Assembly: GCA_949987565.1 (NCBI GenBank)
Contig: OX465120.1
Span: 1,227,234-1,291,233, forward strand
Source of the DNA: Luidia sarsii
Lineage: Eukaryota; Echinodermata; Asteroidea; Paxillosida; Luidiidae
Length of the DNA stretch: 64,000 nt
Reading direction: 5' to 3'
Shown here: positions 1-11,900 of the stretch, piece by piece
Position numbering within the stretch: position 1 is the first letter of the stretch
How the letters are laid out: each line of letters begins with the position of its first letter
The notes under the pieces: generated by a model
Databases searched by the model: none
Told to the model about the DNA's origin: nothing
What the model saw: the letters and a program-made list of their open reading frames with translations, nothing else
Program-made: the position numbers and the translations under genes

Positions 1-256
1 TTTGTTTTGATCCTAGCAGGACCTTCCTCAAAGGCGGAATGACAGGGACAAAGCAAATAGGACTGGGAAAGTAACAGGGACACGGATGACAAAAGGGGAA
101 AGCTGGTAGGGCGAGATCCAAGGAACGTGCAGGGGTTTGGGTAGGGAGTAGGTAGTGGAAGATGTCTATCATCCATGTCCCTAGCCCTGTTACTCTCCCC
201 GTCCTTTAGTTCAAATACCTCTGTTTCTGATGACGCTAAAACTCCCGACATGTAGC

Positions 257-632
257 TTAAAGCCCCCACACAACATTGGTAAGATCGAAAAACAGAAATG
301 TTCACAGATTTACATGAAACTTATACAGTTTGAAGATGGTTATAGTAGAAACCTCGCACTGAAATATTTCTGCCTAAAATGTTGCATTTTGGGAGAAATG
401 AGTAAAAGAAATTGTTTTCGTCTCACCGAGATCTTAACTATTTTTCGGAACAGTACGGCGTTGAATGCTGCATTTTCGCGAACCAAATGAAGCGGTTTTC
501 ACGATTTTCTCGAGACTCGGTTGGCGGATTGAGCTGAAATTTTCACAGGTGTGCTGTTTCATGCATATGTTGGAACAGACAACGTATGGATGCTATTCTT
601 TGACCTCGACCAATGTTGTGTAGGGGCTTTAA
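257..632 (+). mobile_element. TTAA-flanked MITE, copy 1
   Basis: About 375 bp with inverted ends AGCCCCCACACAACATTGGT / ACCAATGTTGTGTAGGGGCT, bordered on both sides by TTAA. Full copies are at 257-632 and 38424-38798. A diverged copy is at 36134-36493, and an inverted copy truncated at one end is at 55824 to about 56200. TTAA at every border fits piggyBac-type integration, although TTAA could also be the outermost part of the inverted repeat. No transposase is encoded. Confidence 0.8.
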
Positions 633-715
633 ACCTTAGACTTTTTTTTTCTTAAAAGAAATCTTGCCAGGGAAGTAACATTTATTTTCCTCTTCATTTT
701 TCTTTCTTCCATCAG

Positions 716-3700
716 GGGTATTTGTTATTTCTTCGTTGAGCTCAGCTGTGCCAAGAAGGATCTTCATTCTGGAGTCTACGGCGGCTCTGTGTAAGTTGGC
801 CGTTGTCGCTGTTGCTAATGTTGCTGTCAGTGTTATTGTTGTTGTTGCTATTGGTATTAATGGCCGTTGTCGCCCAAATTTGGCAAACTCTGAAAGACGG
901 GGAATTTGATTCGCATTTCAACAAAGCTTGTCCACCTTGTTGGGACTAGTTCGCTGAAAACCAAACTACTTTTGCTGAAAAAAAAAATAAAAAATAAAAA
1001 ATGACTGGACCGGGACTTGAACCCGAGACCTCTGGTATTGTGACCTCCTTAATTGACTATCTGGGATACAGTCAACTAATCAGATGGTAAGAGCGTCGGT
1101 ACGCAAAAGCAGAGGTCTCCGGCTCAAATCCCTGGTCATGCTGGTCCAGTCAAACTTTTCTTTGGCATTTTTCCAAAATTGTTCACAGGTTTCTGTTTCT
1201 TTGGTAATTTCCACAATTGGATACAATTGGATATTAATTTAGATGCTAATGAAAAATTCATCAATAGGCTAATGAATATTCATCAAGAGGCTAATGAAAA
1301 ATTCATCAATTTGCTAATGAATATTCATGGTGTAATGGATATTCATTGAGAGCCTAATGAATAGCCATCACCCATCTCAGTTCTTCAAAATACCTCCAAA
1401 TGCAGATCCACAGATGAAGATAAATATCTGAAGATGAAGATAAGTGTGTGCCGTTTGTCTTGTAGGCACGAAGCCATGACGGATCTGATAGCCCTGCTGG
1501 ACAGTCTAGTGGACGTCAGCGGTCACATCAAGGTGCCCGGTGTCTACGACAGAGTGGCCAAACTGACCGATGACGAGGCCAAACTCTACGAGACCATCTC
1601 CTTCGACATGGTCAGTGCGAACTCTGGGTCACTGTGCCCTCCGACCCCTGGGTCATTGTCCCCTTCGACCCCTGGGAGATTCCTGACCCCCATCTCAAAT
1701 CTGATTTTGTTTCTTTCAATTAACCCTAACGCTTTGCACCTCCCGCACAGGACACACTGTATACCACAATTTACCACAGTGCTCGCAGGGGTGCAGGCTC
1801 ACATACCACAGAATACCACAAAAACCACGCTGTGGTACGTCGTGGTGTATGGCCCTTATCCTCCCACAGGAAAAACCATGTGTGGTTAATTGTGGTTTCA
1901 ATGCCGGTTAGTGTTAAAGCAATTTCCCCCAAAACAAGACTATGAAGCAACTATAGGTTAAGGGCTAAGGAAGGAAGGAGATCGGGAGGAACTGAGGAAC
2001 GATTGGCAGTTGGCAACATTTGAGCAACGCTGTTTCAATTGGATAGAAAATAATTTCCCAGTGAGTCATTGTTGCTTTTTTTCCTTTGATTATTGATATA
2101 ACACCTCCTTCTTTCGTCATGCGCCCCTTGCGTCTTTCAGGAAGAATATCGACAGGAGATTGGCACTGAGAGACTGCTTCATGACACCAAGGAAAAGATT
2201 CTGCAGCATCGCTGGCGAAACCCTTGTCTCTCCATTCATGGTAAATTATTGTGTGCCCAACCCATCCCTACCCAACCCAACCCAACCCAACCCAATCCAT
2301 CCCAACCCAACCCAACCCAACCCAACCCAACCCAACCCATCCCAGCCTAACCCAACCCAACCCAATCCAACCCAACCCAACTCAACCCAATCCAACCCAA
2401 CCCATCCCATCCCATCCCAACCCAACCCAACCCTACCCAGCCCAACCCATCCCAACCCATCCCAGCCCAGCCCATCCCAACCCAACCCAACCCAACCCAA
2501 CCCAACCCAATCCAACCCAATCCAACCCAACCTAGCCCAAGCTAACCCAAGAACCCTACAGAACCCTACATTTGGTTTGCATAATTTTCTTCATCTTGTA
2601 CCAGTCACAAGCCTGTGAGTCCTTTAAAAAAACCATCTCCATGAACTCTTTAACCAAGACCCATGGCAGATGTCTCAATTTCGAGCATCTTTAAGAAACC
2701 CTCCCGACTTCTCTGTCCTTTTTTCTCATCAGGGATCCAGGGAGCCTTTGATGGAGCCGGTTCCAAGACCGTCATCCCTCGCAAGGTGACTGGCAAGTTC
2801 TCCATACGTCTGGTGCCCGACCAGACCCCAACCGAGATAGGCAACCTCGTGGTCAAGCACCTGACTGAGGTCCACAAAGCTCGCGGCTCGCCTAACAAGC
2901 TGGTGTAAGTGTCTTTCAAAGATTTTAGAGACTCTGACCCCCTGAGCTATCCAGCCTTTAGATGGCGGCCTTCCAAAAATTAGTCAACTATCTTTGCTGG
3001 GGTGGGTTTGCCCAGTCATCAGAAGCATGTACCGTATATCTCTGGTTTAATGTACCAGCACTACCACCTGAGCTATCCAGCCATTAGCCAGTCATTTGTA
3101 TTAATGTTATCATTTATTTGTTTGATACACAAAAATGTTGCAAACTGCTTACTGACTAACATTACCAAAATGCAAATCTCAGAAATTAGTGGGCCTGACG
3201 TTTCGATCCTAGCAGCCATACTTTGAAGAGGTTGCCAAGCTGGAGTGAGACGGCATCCCACCTTCATCAACAGTCTCATCGCTTGCTCTCGGTTCAATTT
3301 TTTTTTAAATGCTCAGGAGCTATGCCTAACTACAAAGTAATAGCTTTAAAAATGTTGCAAACTTCTTACTGACTAAAATTACCAAAATGCAAATCTCAGA
3401 AATTAGTGGGCCTGACGTTTCGATCCTAGCAGCCATACTTTGAGGAGGTTGCCAAGCTGGAGTGAGACGGCATCCCACCTTCATCGACAGTCTCATCGCT
3501 TGCTCTCGGTTCAATTTTTTTTGAAATGCTCAGGAGCTATGCCTAACTACAAAGTAATAGCTTTCAAAATGTTGCAAACTGCTTACTGACTAACATTACC
3601 AAAATGCAAATCTTAAAATTTAGTGGGCCTGACGTTTCGATCCTAGCAGGACCTTTCTCAAAGGCAAAGTGACAAGGACAATTTGGAAGAGGACAAAAGG

Positions 3701-6700
3701 ATCCTCCCAAGCCTTTTGTTTGTTTTCCCTTTGATCTCCCCTCCCTTCGTGTGTACATCTGCATCCCACTCCCTTCCCTGTTGTCCTTCCTCTGTCATGT
3801 GTGTCAGGTGTTACGAACGCACTTCCGTGTTAATGCTCCCTGCGGAATGCGTGCCCGCAGGAGGGGCTTTGTTGCCCAGTGTAGCGAACCGCGCCCTCCA
3901 CCATTGTGTTGTCCCTCTGGACAGGCTTAAAAAGCCGTGTGTGAGCGCTAGCTGCAACGTCAAGGGTGTCACCCCTCATGCCTTCCTGCCACACTACCCC
4001 TCATCAGCCCTAGCTGCCTGGATGAGGCCGTGAGCCGGCTGCTGGTCGTCTTGGGACGGTTTCTTCCCCTGACTGTCTGTGTATGTCCTTGTCACTCTGC
4101 CTTTGAGAAAGGTCCTGCTAGGATCGAAACGTCAGGCCCATTTATTTGTTTGGTCATTTGTTCATTCATTGGTTTGTTTGTTTCTTTGTAAACCACAGAG
4201 TGTCAGCCACTCATGGCGGAGAGAGTTGGTTGAGTGAGTTTGACCACCCGCATTACAAGGCCGGCTGTAGAGCCATTAAGACAGGTGAGTGTGCTTCAGA
4301 GACCTCTTGGTTAACATACCAGGGGCCAATTTCATAGAGCCGTCTAAGCGCCGAAATGTGCTTAAGCGCAAAAACTCATGAGCCACAGGATCCCCTTGCC
4401 AACCCAAACTTCACTTTTGTTTCACGCTAAGTGAAGAAGAGTGGAATACAAGTCAAAAGCAATGGACATCAAATCGCAGGGCAGTTTGTAATCCTGCTTA
4501 CACGAGGAAGACTTTTCCTGCTTAGCAGATTTTCACGCTTAAGCGGCTCTATGAAATTGGGCCCTGGGCTCAATTTCATTGCTCTGCTTAACGCAGAATT
4601 CTACGCTTATGGGACGCTGTAAGAGCAGAATTCATTGTAAATTATTCGTGTAAGCAAGGACTCCTTTTGACACCTTTGAGAGAGGTCCTGCTAGGATCAA
4701 AACGTCAGGCCCTCCTAATGTTTGGTTCAAACCATTCCTAGTGATGTGTATGATTCGGAGCCTTTCCAGTAGAACTTTTGATGATTTTTTTATCCAGTCA
4801 GAAATAATGCTTTTTTCCAGTAGAACTTTTGATGATTTTTTTTTTATTTTTTTTTTTTATTATTATTTATTATTATTATTTATTATTATTTATTTTATTT
4901 TTTTCCCCTGTTTTTTTTTGACCCCCAGTTTTTGGCCTGGACCCTGACATGACACGAGAGGGCGGTAGCATTCCCGTCACTCTCTCCCTCCAGAAGGCGA
5001 CCAATAAGAACGTGATGCTGCTGCCTATGGGGGCGTCTGACGACTCCGCCCACTCACAGAACGAGAAGATGAACCGCTCCAACTACATCAACGGGGTACG
5101 GCACAAATCAGAAATGTTGCTTTTCACTAAGGCTGTTGTCGACAAGGCTTTTGTCGACATTGTCGCGACAAAGAAAATATTCCGACATGTCGACAATGTT
5201 TTTCGGTTGTCGCGACAAAAACAAAAAAATACATTAGCCTACCTCTAGTCATAATGGCCAATTTCGGAAAAGAAGGGAATAAAAAGGGAACAAAAGATCC
5301 TAAAATTGTGTGCTGAGCATTTCATTTTTGCTTATCCACGCCGGAAAAAAATACTATTAATAGTTACTAAATATGTTGGAAGTTGGAAGGGATCGCGACG
5401 CGACCAAAGAAAATCGTTCACCGAACGCATTTTGCCATTACGATGTACAGTATATACTGTATAGCGCACGTTTCTATGGCCGGTCGACAGCAGTACAGTA
5501 GCTGGTATACGTTGCTGCATCGCATGCATTTAATACACGTGCGTACGGGATACCAGTGCAATACAGAGATCGGGAAAGATCGTGGACGTCCGAGGGAAGG
5601 ATCGAGAAATGAGATCGCACGTGCGTCGCGGTCGGTACCCAGCTGAAAGTAGCCGCATGTTTGGGCCCAAAATTCCGCCGGCCGCGGATTTTATTTCGTT
5701 GAAAAACGGACCGGAAGTACATTATGTACATTGGAAAAAGGCCTCCTTTGCCGCATACGTTCTATAAGGTTTGTCTGAATGTATGGCTGAATACGCGGCC
5801 TCCTCCGTTTTTGGGCCCAATACGCGGCTGGTTTTGGGGTGCCCAATACGCGGCTGGTTTTTGGGTGCCCAATACGCGGCTACCTTTAGCTAGGTGTGGA
5901 CGGTGACGTCTTTTCTTTTCATCGAAACTATCTGGTTCTCCAACTTCCATGTACTGTACAATGTACATGTGTCCACTGCAGCCGCTGTGCAGCGAATTCA
6001 TAAATATTCATTATTTCTTGCAGTGATAACGCACGCATCGCCGATCGATGATGTCATGAATAAACAGTGAGCAATCGCTTTTTTATGATTTTGTTTAGGA
6101 AATTACGGCTGTAACACCCAATATCGGCACAAAAATTATTTTGTTGTGTATAATCTTAAATACGAAAGCCATTAAAATATGAAATTTTATTGAAATTAAG
6201 ATTATCCATGAAAACTAATTTCACAAGTTCACAACTATGGCGGTTTGACATGCCCCATTCGTTTATTAACTAAAGAAAATCCGACATTGTGACTACAGAT
6301 TTTTGACTAAATCGAGTCTCTGTCGCGACAATGTCGACAGTCGGCATAAAATTCTCGCGACATGTCGACAAGAATTTTTTCTCACGACAACAGCCTTACT
6401 TTTCACCTAGTATTTGTTTTTAGAACGAAATTTATAATTAAAACAAATCAAAGAAAAACCGACTGGGAACTTTTGAACAAATTGGCCAAGAAAACTTTGA
6501 CTGGACCAGGATTTGAACCCGAGACCTCTGGATTAACATACCAGCGCTCTTACCATCTGAGCTATCCAGCCCTTAGATGGCGGCCTTCACAAAATAGTCA
6601 ACTAGTCTTTGCCGGGGTGGGGGCGCCAGTCATCAGAAGCAATTCAACCATTAACTGCCGTATATCTCCAGGGATCACACCCCAGCTTTCATTCAGATGC

Positions 6701-7388
6701 AAACAACTAATGATTGTAAACCTGGCTACAGCAGCTCGGGGATCACACAAAGTGGCTGAAGCAATTCAACCATTAACTGCCGTATATCTCCAGGGATCAC
6801 ACCCCTGCTTTCATTCAGATGCAAACAAGTAATGATTGTAAACCTGGCTACAGCAGCTCGGGGATCACACAAAGTGGCTGAAGCAATTCAACCACTAACT
6901 GCCGTATATTTCCAGGGATCACACCCCTGCTTTCATTCAGATGCAAACAACTAATGATTGTAAACCTGGCTACAGCAGCTCGGGGATCACACAAAGTGGC
7001 TGAAGCAATTCAACCACTAACTGCCGTATATTTCCAGGGATCACACCCCAGCTTTCATTCAGATTCAAACAACTAATGATTGTAAACCTGGCTACATCAG
7101 CTCGGGGATCACACAAAGTGGCTGAAGCAATTCAACCATTAACTGCCGTATATCTCCAGGGATTACACCCCTGCTTTCATTCAGATGCAAACAACTAATG
7201 ATTGTAAACCTGGCTACATCAGCTCGGGGATCACACAAAGTGGCTGAAGCAATTCAACCACTAACTGCCGTATATCTCGCCATTCCTTATTTTGACTAAT
7301 AATTTTCAACTGGTTGCCTCTCTTTCCTACCTGTCCTCAGATTAAGCTTCTTGGCGCGTACTTTGAAGAGGTTGCCAAGCTGGAGTGA
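716..7388 (+). CDS. CNDP2: Cytosolic non-specific dipeptidase, M20 family (3' part of gene)
   Basis: Seven exons: 716-790, 1466-1610, 2141-2240, 2733-2904, 4199-4284, 4929-5095, 7341-7388 (TGA). All junctions are GT-AG and phases fit. Together they encode the last 263 residues; human CNDP2 is 475 aa, so the N-terminal metal-ligand half lies left of the window. The family consists of metal-dependent (Mn/Zn) homodimeric peptidases that hydrolyse Cys-Gly, carnosine and other dipeptides in the cytosol. Visible family landmarks in order: [27 protein letters not shown] (lid-domain start), [53 protein letters not shown], and [17 protein letters not shown], which holds the C-terminal metal-ligand His. 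The protein ends in [13 protein letters not shown]. The introns hold a CCCAA array, SINE pieces, several MITEs and two copies of the last exon (see 3216-3567). Identity is secure at family level; CNDP1 versus CNDP2 rests on my recall of the family. Confidence 0.95.
1003..1151. repeat. Head-to-head pair of tRNA-derived SINE heads
   Basis: A minus-strand tRNA-like piece (1003-1046) faces a plus-strand one (about 1078-1151) that retains the GGTCTCCGGCTCAAATCC B-box region. It belongs to the same family as 6499-6571, 8498-8568 and 62462-62535. Confidence 0.6.
1763..1896. repeat. Cluster of ACCACA/TGTGGT motifs
   Basis: Seven exact ACCACA or TGTGGT hexamers lie in 134 bp of a CNDP2 intron: 1763, 1773, 1805, 1815 as ACCACA and 1831, 1881, 1891 as TGTGGT. 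The arrangement is roughly palindromic, so it may be an old fold-back repeat. TGTGGT is also the core RUNX-family binding site. Confidence 0.5.
2258..2545 (+). repeat. (CCCAA)n array, intron of CNDP2
   Basis: A pentanucleotide array of about 285 bp with ATCCC and CCTAC variants. It is the complement of the TTGGG array at 30120-30770. The G-rich strand here is the minus strand. Apparent ORFs through it are repeat artefacts. Confidence 0.95.
3216..3567 (+). pseudogene. Two tandem copies of the CNDP2 terminal exon plus 3' UTR inside an upstream intron
   Basis: Copy 1 (3216-3351) and copy 2 (3433-3567) repeat the true terminal exon and 3' UTR (from 7355 to about 7494): the TACTTTGAAGAGG region, the stop TGA (3246-3248; 3463-3465) and the UTR through the CAAAGTAATAGCTTT motif. 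Each copy is preceded by a MITE end reading GATCCTAGCAG, which supplies an AG directly before the exon piece. The first 15 bases or so of the true exon are missing. The unit period is about 217 bp. If exon 3 (ending 2904) spliced to these AGs, the dipeptidase frame would be lost. They look like fragments mobilised or duplicated together with the MITE that abuts the true 3' UTR. Confidence 0.85.
3569..4145. mobile_element. GATCCTAGCAGG-family fold-back MITE
   Basis: The left arm (about 3623-3675, GACGTTTCGATCCTAGCAGG then ACCTTTCTCAAAGGC) and right arm (about 4082-4140) are inverted copies enclosing about 400 bp. The outer flank TTGCAAACTGCTTACTGACT is part of the family. This is the most abundant dispersed family here. 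Other hairpins or single arms are at 1-60, 4670-4715, 7494-7823, 8150-8380, 17218-17366, 22838-22880, 23680-23800, 24066-24225, 37655-37710, 37752-38060, 41135-41365, 42735-42836, 51278-51420, 52785-52850 and 58240-58320. Confidence 0.85.
4321..4565. mobile_element. Fold-back MITE with GGCCAATTTCATAGAGC ends
   Basis: Inverted termini AGGGGCCAATTTCATAGAGC and GCTCTATGAAATTGGGCCCT enclose about 200 bp. A degraded relative lies at about 14138-14385. It is in a CNDP2 intron, next to the exon ending 4284. Confidence 0.7.
5128..6398 (+). mobile_element. hAT-like non-autonomous element, copy 1 (1271 bp)
   Basis: The termini are TAAGGCTGTTGTCG and CGACAACAGCCTTA. The flanks are a perfect 8-bp direct repeat CTTTTCAC (5120-5127 and 6399-6406), a target-site duplication length typical of hAT elements. 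Subterminal regions are rich in TGTCGACA/TGTCGCGACA palindromes. The interior has short repeats of GCCCAATACGCGGCT. No transposase ORF is visible. It lies in the last intron of CNDP2. Confidence 0.9.
6499..6571 (-). repeat. tRNA-like SINE head with near-complete cloverleaf
   Basis: On the minus strand the 5' GGCTGGA can pair with the 3' TCCAGTC (one G-T pair). The D-arm is GCTC/GAGC, and the T-arm/B box is GGTTCAAATCC. The same head recurs at 8498, 26565, 29468 (-), 29561, 33273 (-), 43002 (-), 49562, 60310 and 62462 (-), so it is a tRNA-derived SINE and not a functional tRNA gene. Confidence 0.75.
6636..7285 (+). repeat. 122-bp tandem repeat, five-plus units
   Basis: The landmark GAAGCAATTCAACC recurs at 6636, 6758, 6880, 7002, 7124 and 7246, an exact 122-bp period with few substitutions between units. 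It ends 55 bp before the terminal exon of CNDP2. Confidence 0.95.
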
Positions 7389-8497
7389 GACGGCATCCCA
7401 CCTTCATCGACAGTCTCATCGCTTGCTCTCGGTTCAATTTTTTTTGAAATGCTCAGGAGCTATGCCTAACTACAAAGTAATAGCTTTAAAAATGTTGCAA
7501 ACTGCTTACTGACTAAAATTACCAAAATGCAAATCTTAAAATTTAGTGGGCCTTACGTTTCGATCCTCGCAGGACCTTTCTCAAAGGCAAAGTGACAAGG
7601 ACAATATAGAAGAGGAGAAAAGGATCCTCCCAAGCCTTTTGTTTGTTTTCCCTTTGATCTCCCCTCACTTCGTGTGTACATCTGCATCCTTCCCTTCCCT
7701 GTTGTCCTTCCTCTGTCATGTGTGTCAGGGCTTTCCTTCCCCTGACTGTCTGTTATACACTTGTCACTCTGCCTTTGGGAAAGGTCCTAGGTGCTAGGAT
7801 GGAAACGTCAGGCTCACTAAAATTTGAGCTTTTAAAGGTAACAAAGATCAATAAATGGCTTTAAAAATAATGGCTCGGTCAACTTGCACCAAAATCCTTG
7901 TAATACAGCAGCTGATATAATTAAAGCATAACATCTTCATCAAATTCAGGGCCTTCCTCTAGAAAAGGAAAGTTTGATGCTTAAATTCGCAGGAGAAATC
8001 ACTGTATTAATAAATGTTTCATTCAACTTGCACATTCCTTGACATTAGACAACTTTTTTCCTCATCATAATTTCCCTTCTCCATTCTTCTCCAACATTTT
8101 GTCTTCACCCATTTTTCTTAGGCTTGAATTCCCAATCTTGGGAAAAACTTAGGTCCAACATTCTGGCTCTTAGAAAGGTCCAGCTAGGATCCAAACATCA
8201 GGTCCTCACTTCAGCTCGCACTTATTGGAGATAAAATTCAAAATGGCTGCCTAGCAACAAGCATCAATTGTCTTAGGAAGGAAGAAAGGATTTTCCTTCT
8301 AGAAGCCAGAAATGTTCCGTGTCACAAATCAACTTTGCCTTTGGGAAAGGTCCTGCTAGGATTGAAATGTCAGGTCCTTTAGCTCTTGAGATTCATAGAG
8401 TGATAAGTAGTTAATTTGTTATACTAAGTTTATGGGTTCTCTTTCATTACACTGACGGCAAAGATGAGTTGACCAATTCAGTAGGCCGCCATCTAAG

Positions 8498-8568
8498 GGC
8501 TGGATAGCTCAGATGGTAAAAGCTCTGGTATGTGACGTCAAACCAGAGGGTCTCGGGTTCAAATCCAT
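8498..8568 (+). repeat. tRNA-derived SINE head
   Basis: It has A box TAGCTCAGATGGTAAAAGC and B box GGGTTCAAATCC, followed by a T-rich run. The 3' acceptor strand is missing. Confidence 0.7.
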
Positions 8569-8949
8569 TTTTTTTTTCATTTTTAAAAATTATTTAACTG
8601 AAAGAAAACCTACCAGAGCTGCACATTTATAAGTCAAGAAAACAACGAAATATTCCTTAAAACTTTAGCTGCATATGGCTCGACTATTTCCCTTTCCTTC
8701 TGTTGGCAGTATTTTTGTTATAATTATTGACTGAAATTTGGGGGAATATAACAGAGATGTTAACTATGGTCTCGTTTATTTGATTTAAATTTAAATCTGT
8801 CAGATTTTAGTTGATTACCCATAACACAATGATCGCCGAGACAATGTATTGATGAAGAGCATCCTTTATCGTTATCTATATGATTAAGTAATTAAAACAA
8901 AATGATTGCTAATTCTTAATTGGCTTGTGTTGTTTTTGTTTTACTTTTT

Positions 8950-11900
8950 AGTCAGGTTAAAGATTTAGCCTTGTATCATTATCCAACTTTTTCCAAGGGC
9001 CTCCAAATTTATCCAAAGACAAGATAAAACCATGGTATGGGCCTCGGAGCGTGTACGATTTTTGTTTCATTGAAATTAGCATGTTTAAATTTTTGGCCGA
9101 AAATGATATGAAATGGCAAGGGGTTAGCCTTGCATTTTTATCAAATTTTGGATCAAATTTTAACTTTTTTTCTACATCCTTCAAATTGATCCTAGCACGA
9201 GATAAAAACAGTCTATATACTTCCAGGCGTCTCTAGTGCAATTTTTCATTTAAATTAGTACGTTTAAATTCTTGGCCGAAAATTGTAAAAATGGCAAGGG
9301 GTTAGCCTTGCAATTTTACTGATTTTTAAACTAAATTTTAACTTTTTTTCTATATCCTTCAAATTGATCCTAGGACCAGATAAAACCATTCTATGTACTT
9401 CCTGGTGTCTCTAGAGCTATTTTTCATTGAAATTAGCATGTTAATTTTCGGTCAAAATTTGTAAAAATTTCAAGGGGTTAGCCTTTCATTTCTATCAATT
9501 TTTGAACCAAAATTCTGTTTGTTTTCTACACCCTTCAAATTAATCATAGAACCAGATAAAACCATTCTATGTACTTCCAGGCGTCTTTTGAGCAATTTTT
9601 CATTGAAATTAGCATAAATTAATTTTCGGCCAAAATTTGTAAAAATTGCAAGGGGTTAGCCTTTCATTTCTATCAATTTTTGAACCAAAATTCATTTTTT
9701 TTCTACACCCTTCAAATTAATCATAGAGCCAGATAAAACCATTTTATGTACTTCCAGGCGTCTTTAGAGCAATTTTTCATTGAAATTAGCATAAGTTAAT
9801 TTTCGGTCAAAATTTGTAAAAATTGCAAGGGGTTAGCCTTGCATTTTTATCAATTTTTGAACCAAAATTCTTTTTTTCTTTCTCTACAGCCTTCAAATTG
9901 ATCCTAGAACCAGATAAAACCATTCTATGTACTTCCAGGCGTCTCTAGAGCAATTTTTCATTGAAATTAGCATCAGTTAATTTTCGGCCAAAATCTGTAC
10001 AAATTGCAAGGGGTTAGCCTTTCATTTCTATCAATTTTTGAACCAAAATTCATTTTTTTTCTACACCCTTCAAATTAATCATAGAACCAGATAAAACCAT
10101 TCTATGTACTTCCAGGCGTCTTAATAGCAATTTTTCATTGAAATTAGCATAAATTAATTTTCGGCCAAAATTTGTAAAAATTGCAAGGGGTTAGCCTTTC
10201 ATTTCTATCAATTTTTGAACCAATTTTTTTTTCTACACCCTTCAAATTAATCATAGAACCAGATAATACCATTCTATGTACTTCCAGGCGTCTTTAGAGC
10301 AACTTTTCATTGAAATTAGCATAAATTAATTTTCGGCCAAAATTTGTAAAAATTGCAAGGGGTTAGCCTTGCATTTTTATCAATTTTTGGACCAAATTTC
10401 AACTTATTTCCAGACCCTATGAATATTGATCCTAGAGCCAGACAAAACCATTCTATGTACTTCCAGGCGTCTTCAGAGCATTTTTTTTCAGTGAAATTAG
10501 CATCAGCTAATTTTGGCCGAAAATAGTAAAAATGGCAAGGGGTTAGCCTTGCATTTTTATCAATTTTTGAACCAATTTTCAACTTTTTTTCTATAGCCTT
10601 TATATTGATCATAGAACCAGATCAAACCATTCTATGTACTTCCAGGCGTCTCCAGAGCAATTTTGCATTGAAATTAGCATAAATTAATTTTCGGCCAAAA
10701 TTTGTAAAAATTGCAAGGGGTTAGCCTTGCATTTTTATCAATTTTTGGACCAAATTTCAACTTATTTCCAGACCCTATAAATATTGATCCTAGAGCCAGA
10801 CAAAACCATTCTATGGACTTCCAGGCGTCTTCAGAGCAATTTTTTCAGTGAAATTAGCATCAGCTAATTTTGGCCGAAAATAGTAAAAATGGCAAGGGGT
10901 TAGCCTTGCATTTTTATCAATTTTTGGACCAAATTTCAACTTATTTCCAGACCCTATAAATATTGATCCTAGAGCCAGACAAAACCATTCTATGTACTTC
11001 CAGGCGTCTTCAGAGCAATTTTTTCAGTGAAATTAGCATCAGCTAATTTTGGCCGAAAATAGTAAAAATGGCAAGGGGTTAGCCTTGCATTTCTATCAAT
11101 TTTTGAACCAAAATTCATTTTTTTTCTACACCCTTTAAATTAATCATAGAACCAGATAATACCATTCTATGTACTTCCAGGCGTCTTTAGAGCAATTTTT
11201 CATTGAAATTAGCATCAGTTAATTTTCGGCCAAAATTTGTAAAAATTGCAAGGGGTTAGCCTTTCATTTCTATCAATTTTTGAACCAAAATTCATTTTTT
11301 TTCTACACCTTTCAAATTAATCATAGAACCAGATAAAACCATTCTATGTACTTCCAGGCGTCTTTAGAGCAATTTTTCATTGAAATTAGCATAAATTAAT
11401 TTTCGGCCAAAATTTGTAAAAATTGCAAGGGGTTAGCCTTTCATTTCTATCAATTTTTGAACCAAAATTCATTTTTTTTCTACACCCTTCAAATTAATCA
11501 TAGAACCAGATAATACCATTCTATGTACTTCCAGGCGTCTTTAGAGCAACTTTTCATTGAAATTAGCATAAATTAATTTTCGGCCAAAATTTTTAAAAAT
11601 TGCAAGGGGTTAGCCTTGCATTTTTATCAATTATTGAACCAAATGGTTTTTTTTCTATATCCTTCACTGAAATTAATCATAGAACCAGAAAAAACCATTA
11701 TATGTACTTCCAGGCGTCTCCAGAGCAATTTTGCATTGAAATTAGCATAAATTAATTTTCGGCCAAATTTTGTAAAAATTGCAAGGGGTTAGCCTTGCAT
11801 TTTTATCAATTTTTGGACCAAATTTCAACTTATTTCCAGACCCTATAAATATTGATCCTAGAGCCAGACAAAACCATTCTATGTACTTCCAGGCGTCTTC

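Noticed and set aside
230..490. 86-codon ORF near the left edge
   Set aside because: It lies inside a TTAA-bordered MITE whose other copies interrupt the frame.
6499..6571. Functional tRNA gene
   Set aside because: Ten or more similar, mostly degraded heads are scattered in both orientations and the anticodon loop lacks T at position 33, so a SINE is more likely.
6636..7285. CRISPR-like array
   Set aside because: The units are contiguous 122-bp tandem repeats with no unique spacers, in an animal genome.
9051..10612. Recurrent KNARLTPCHF peptide on the minus strand
   Set aside because: It recurs because the 178-bp satellite recurs; frames are broken every unit.
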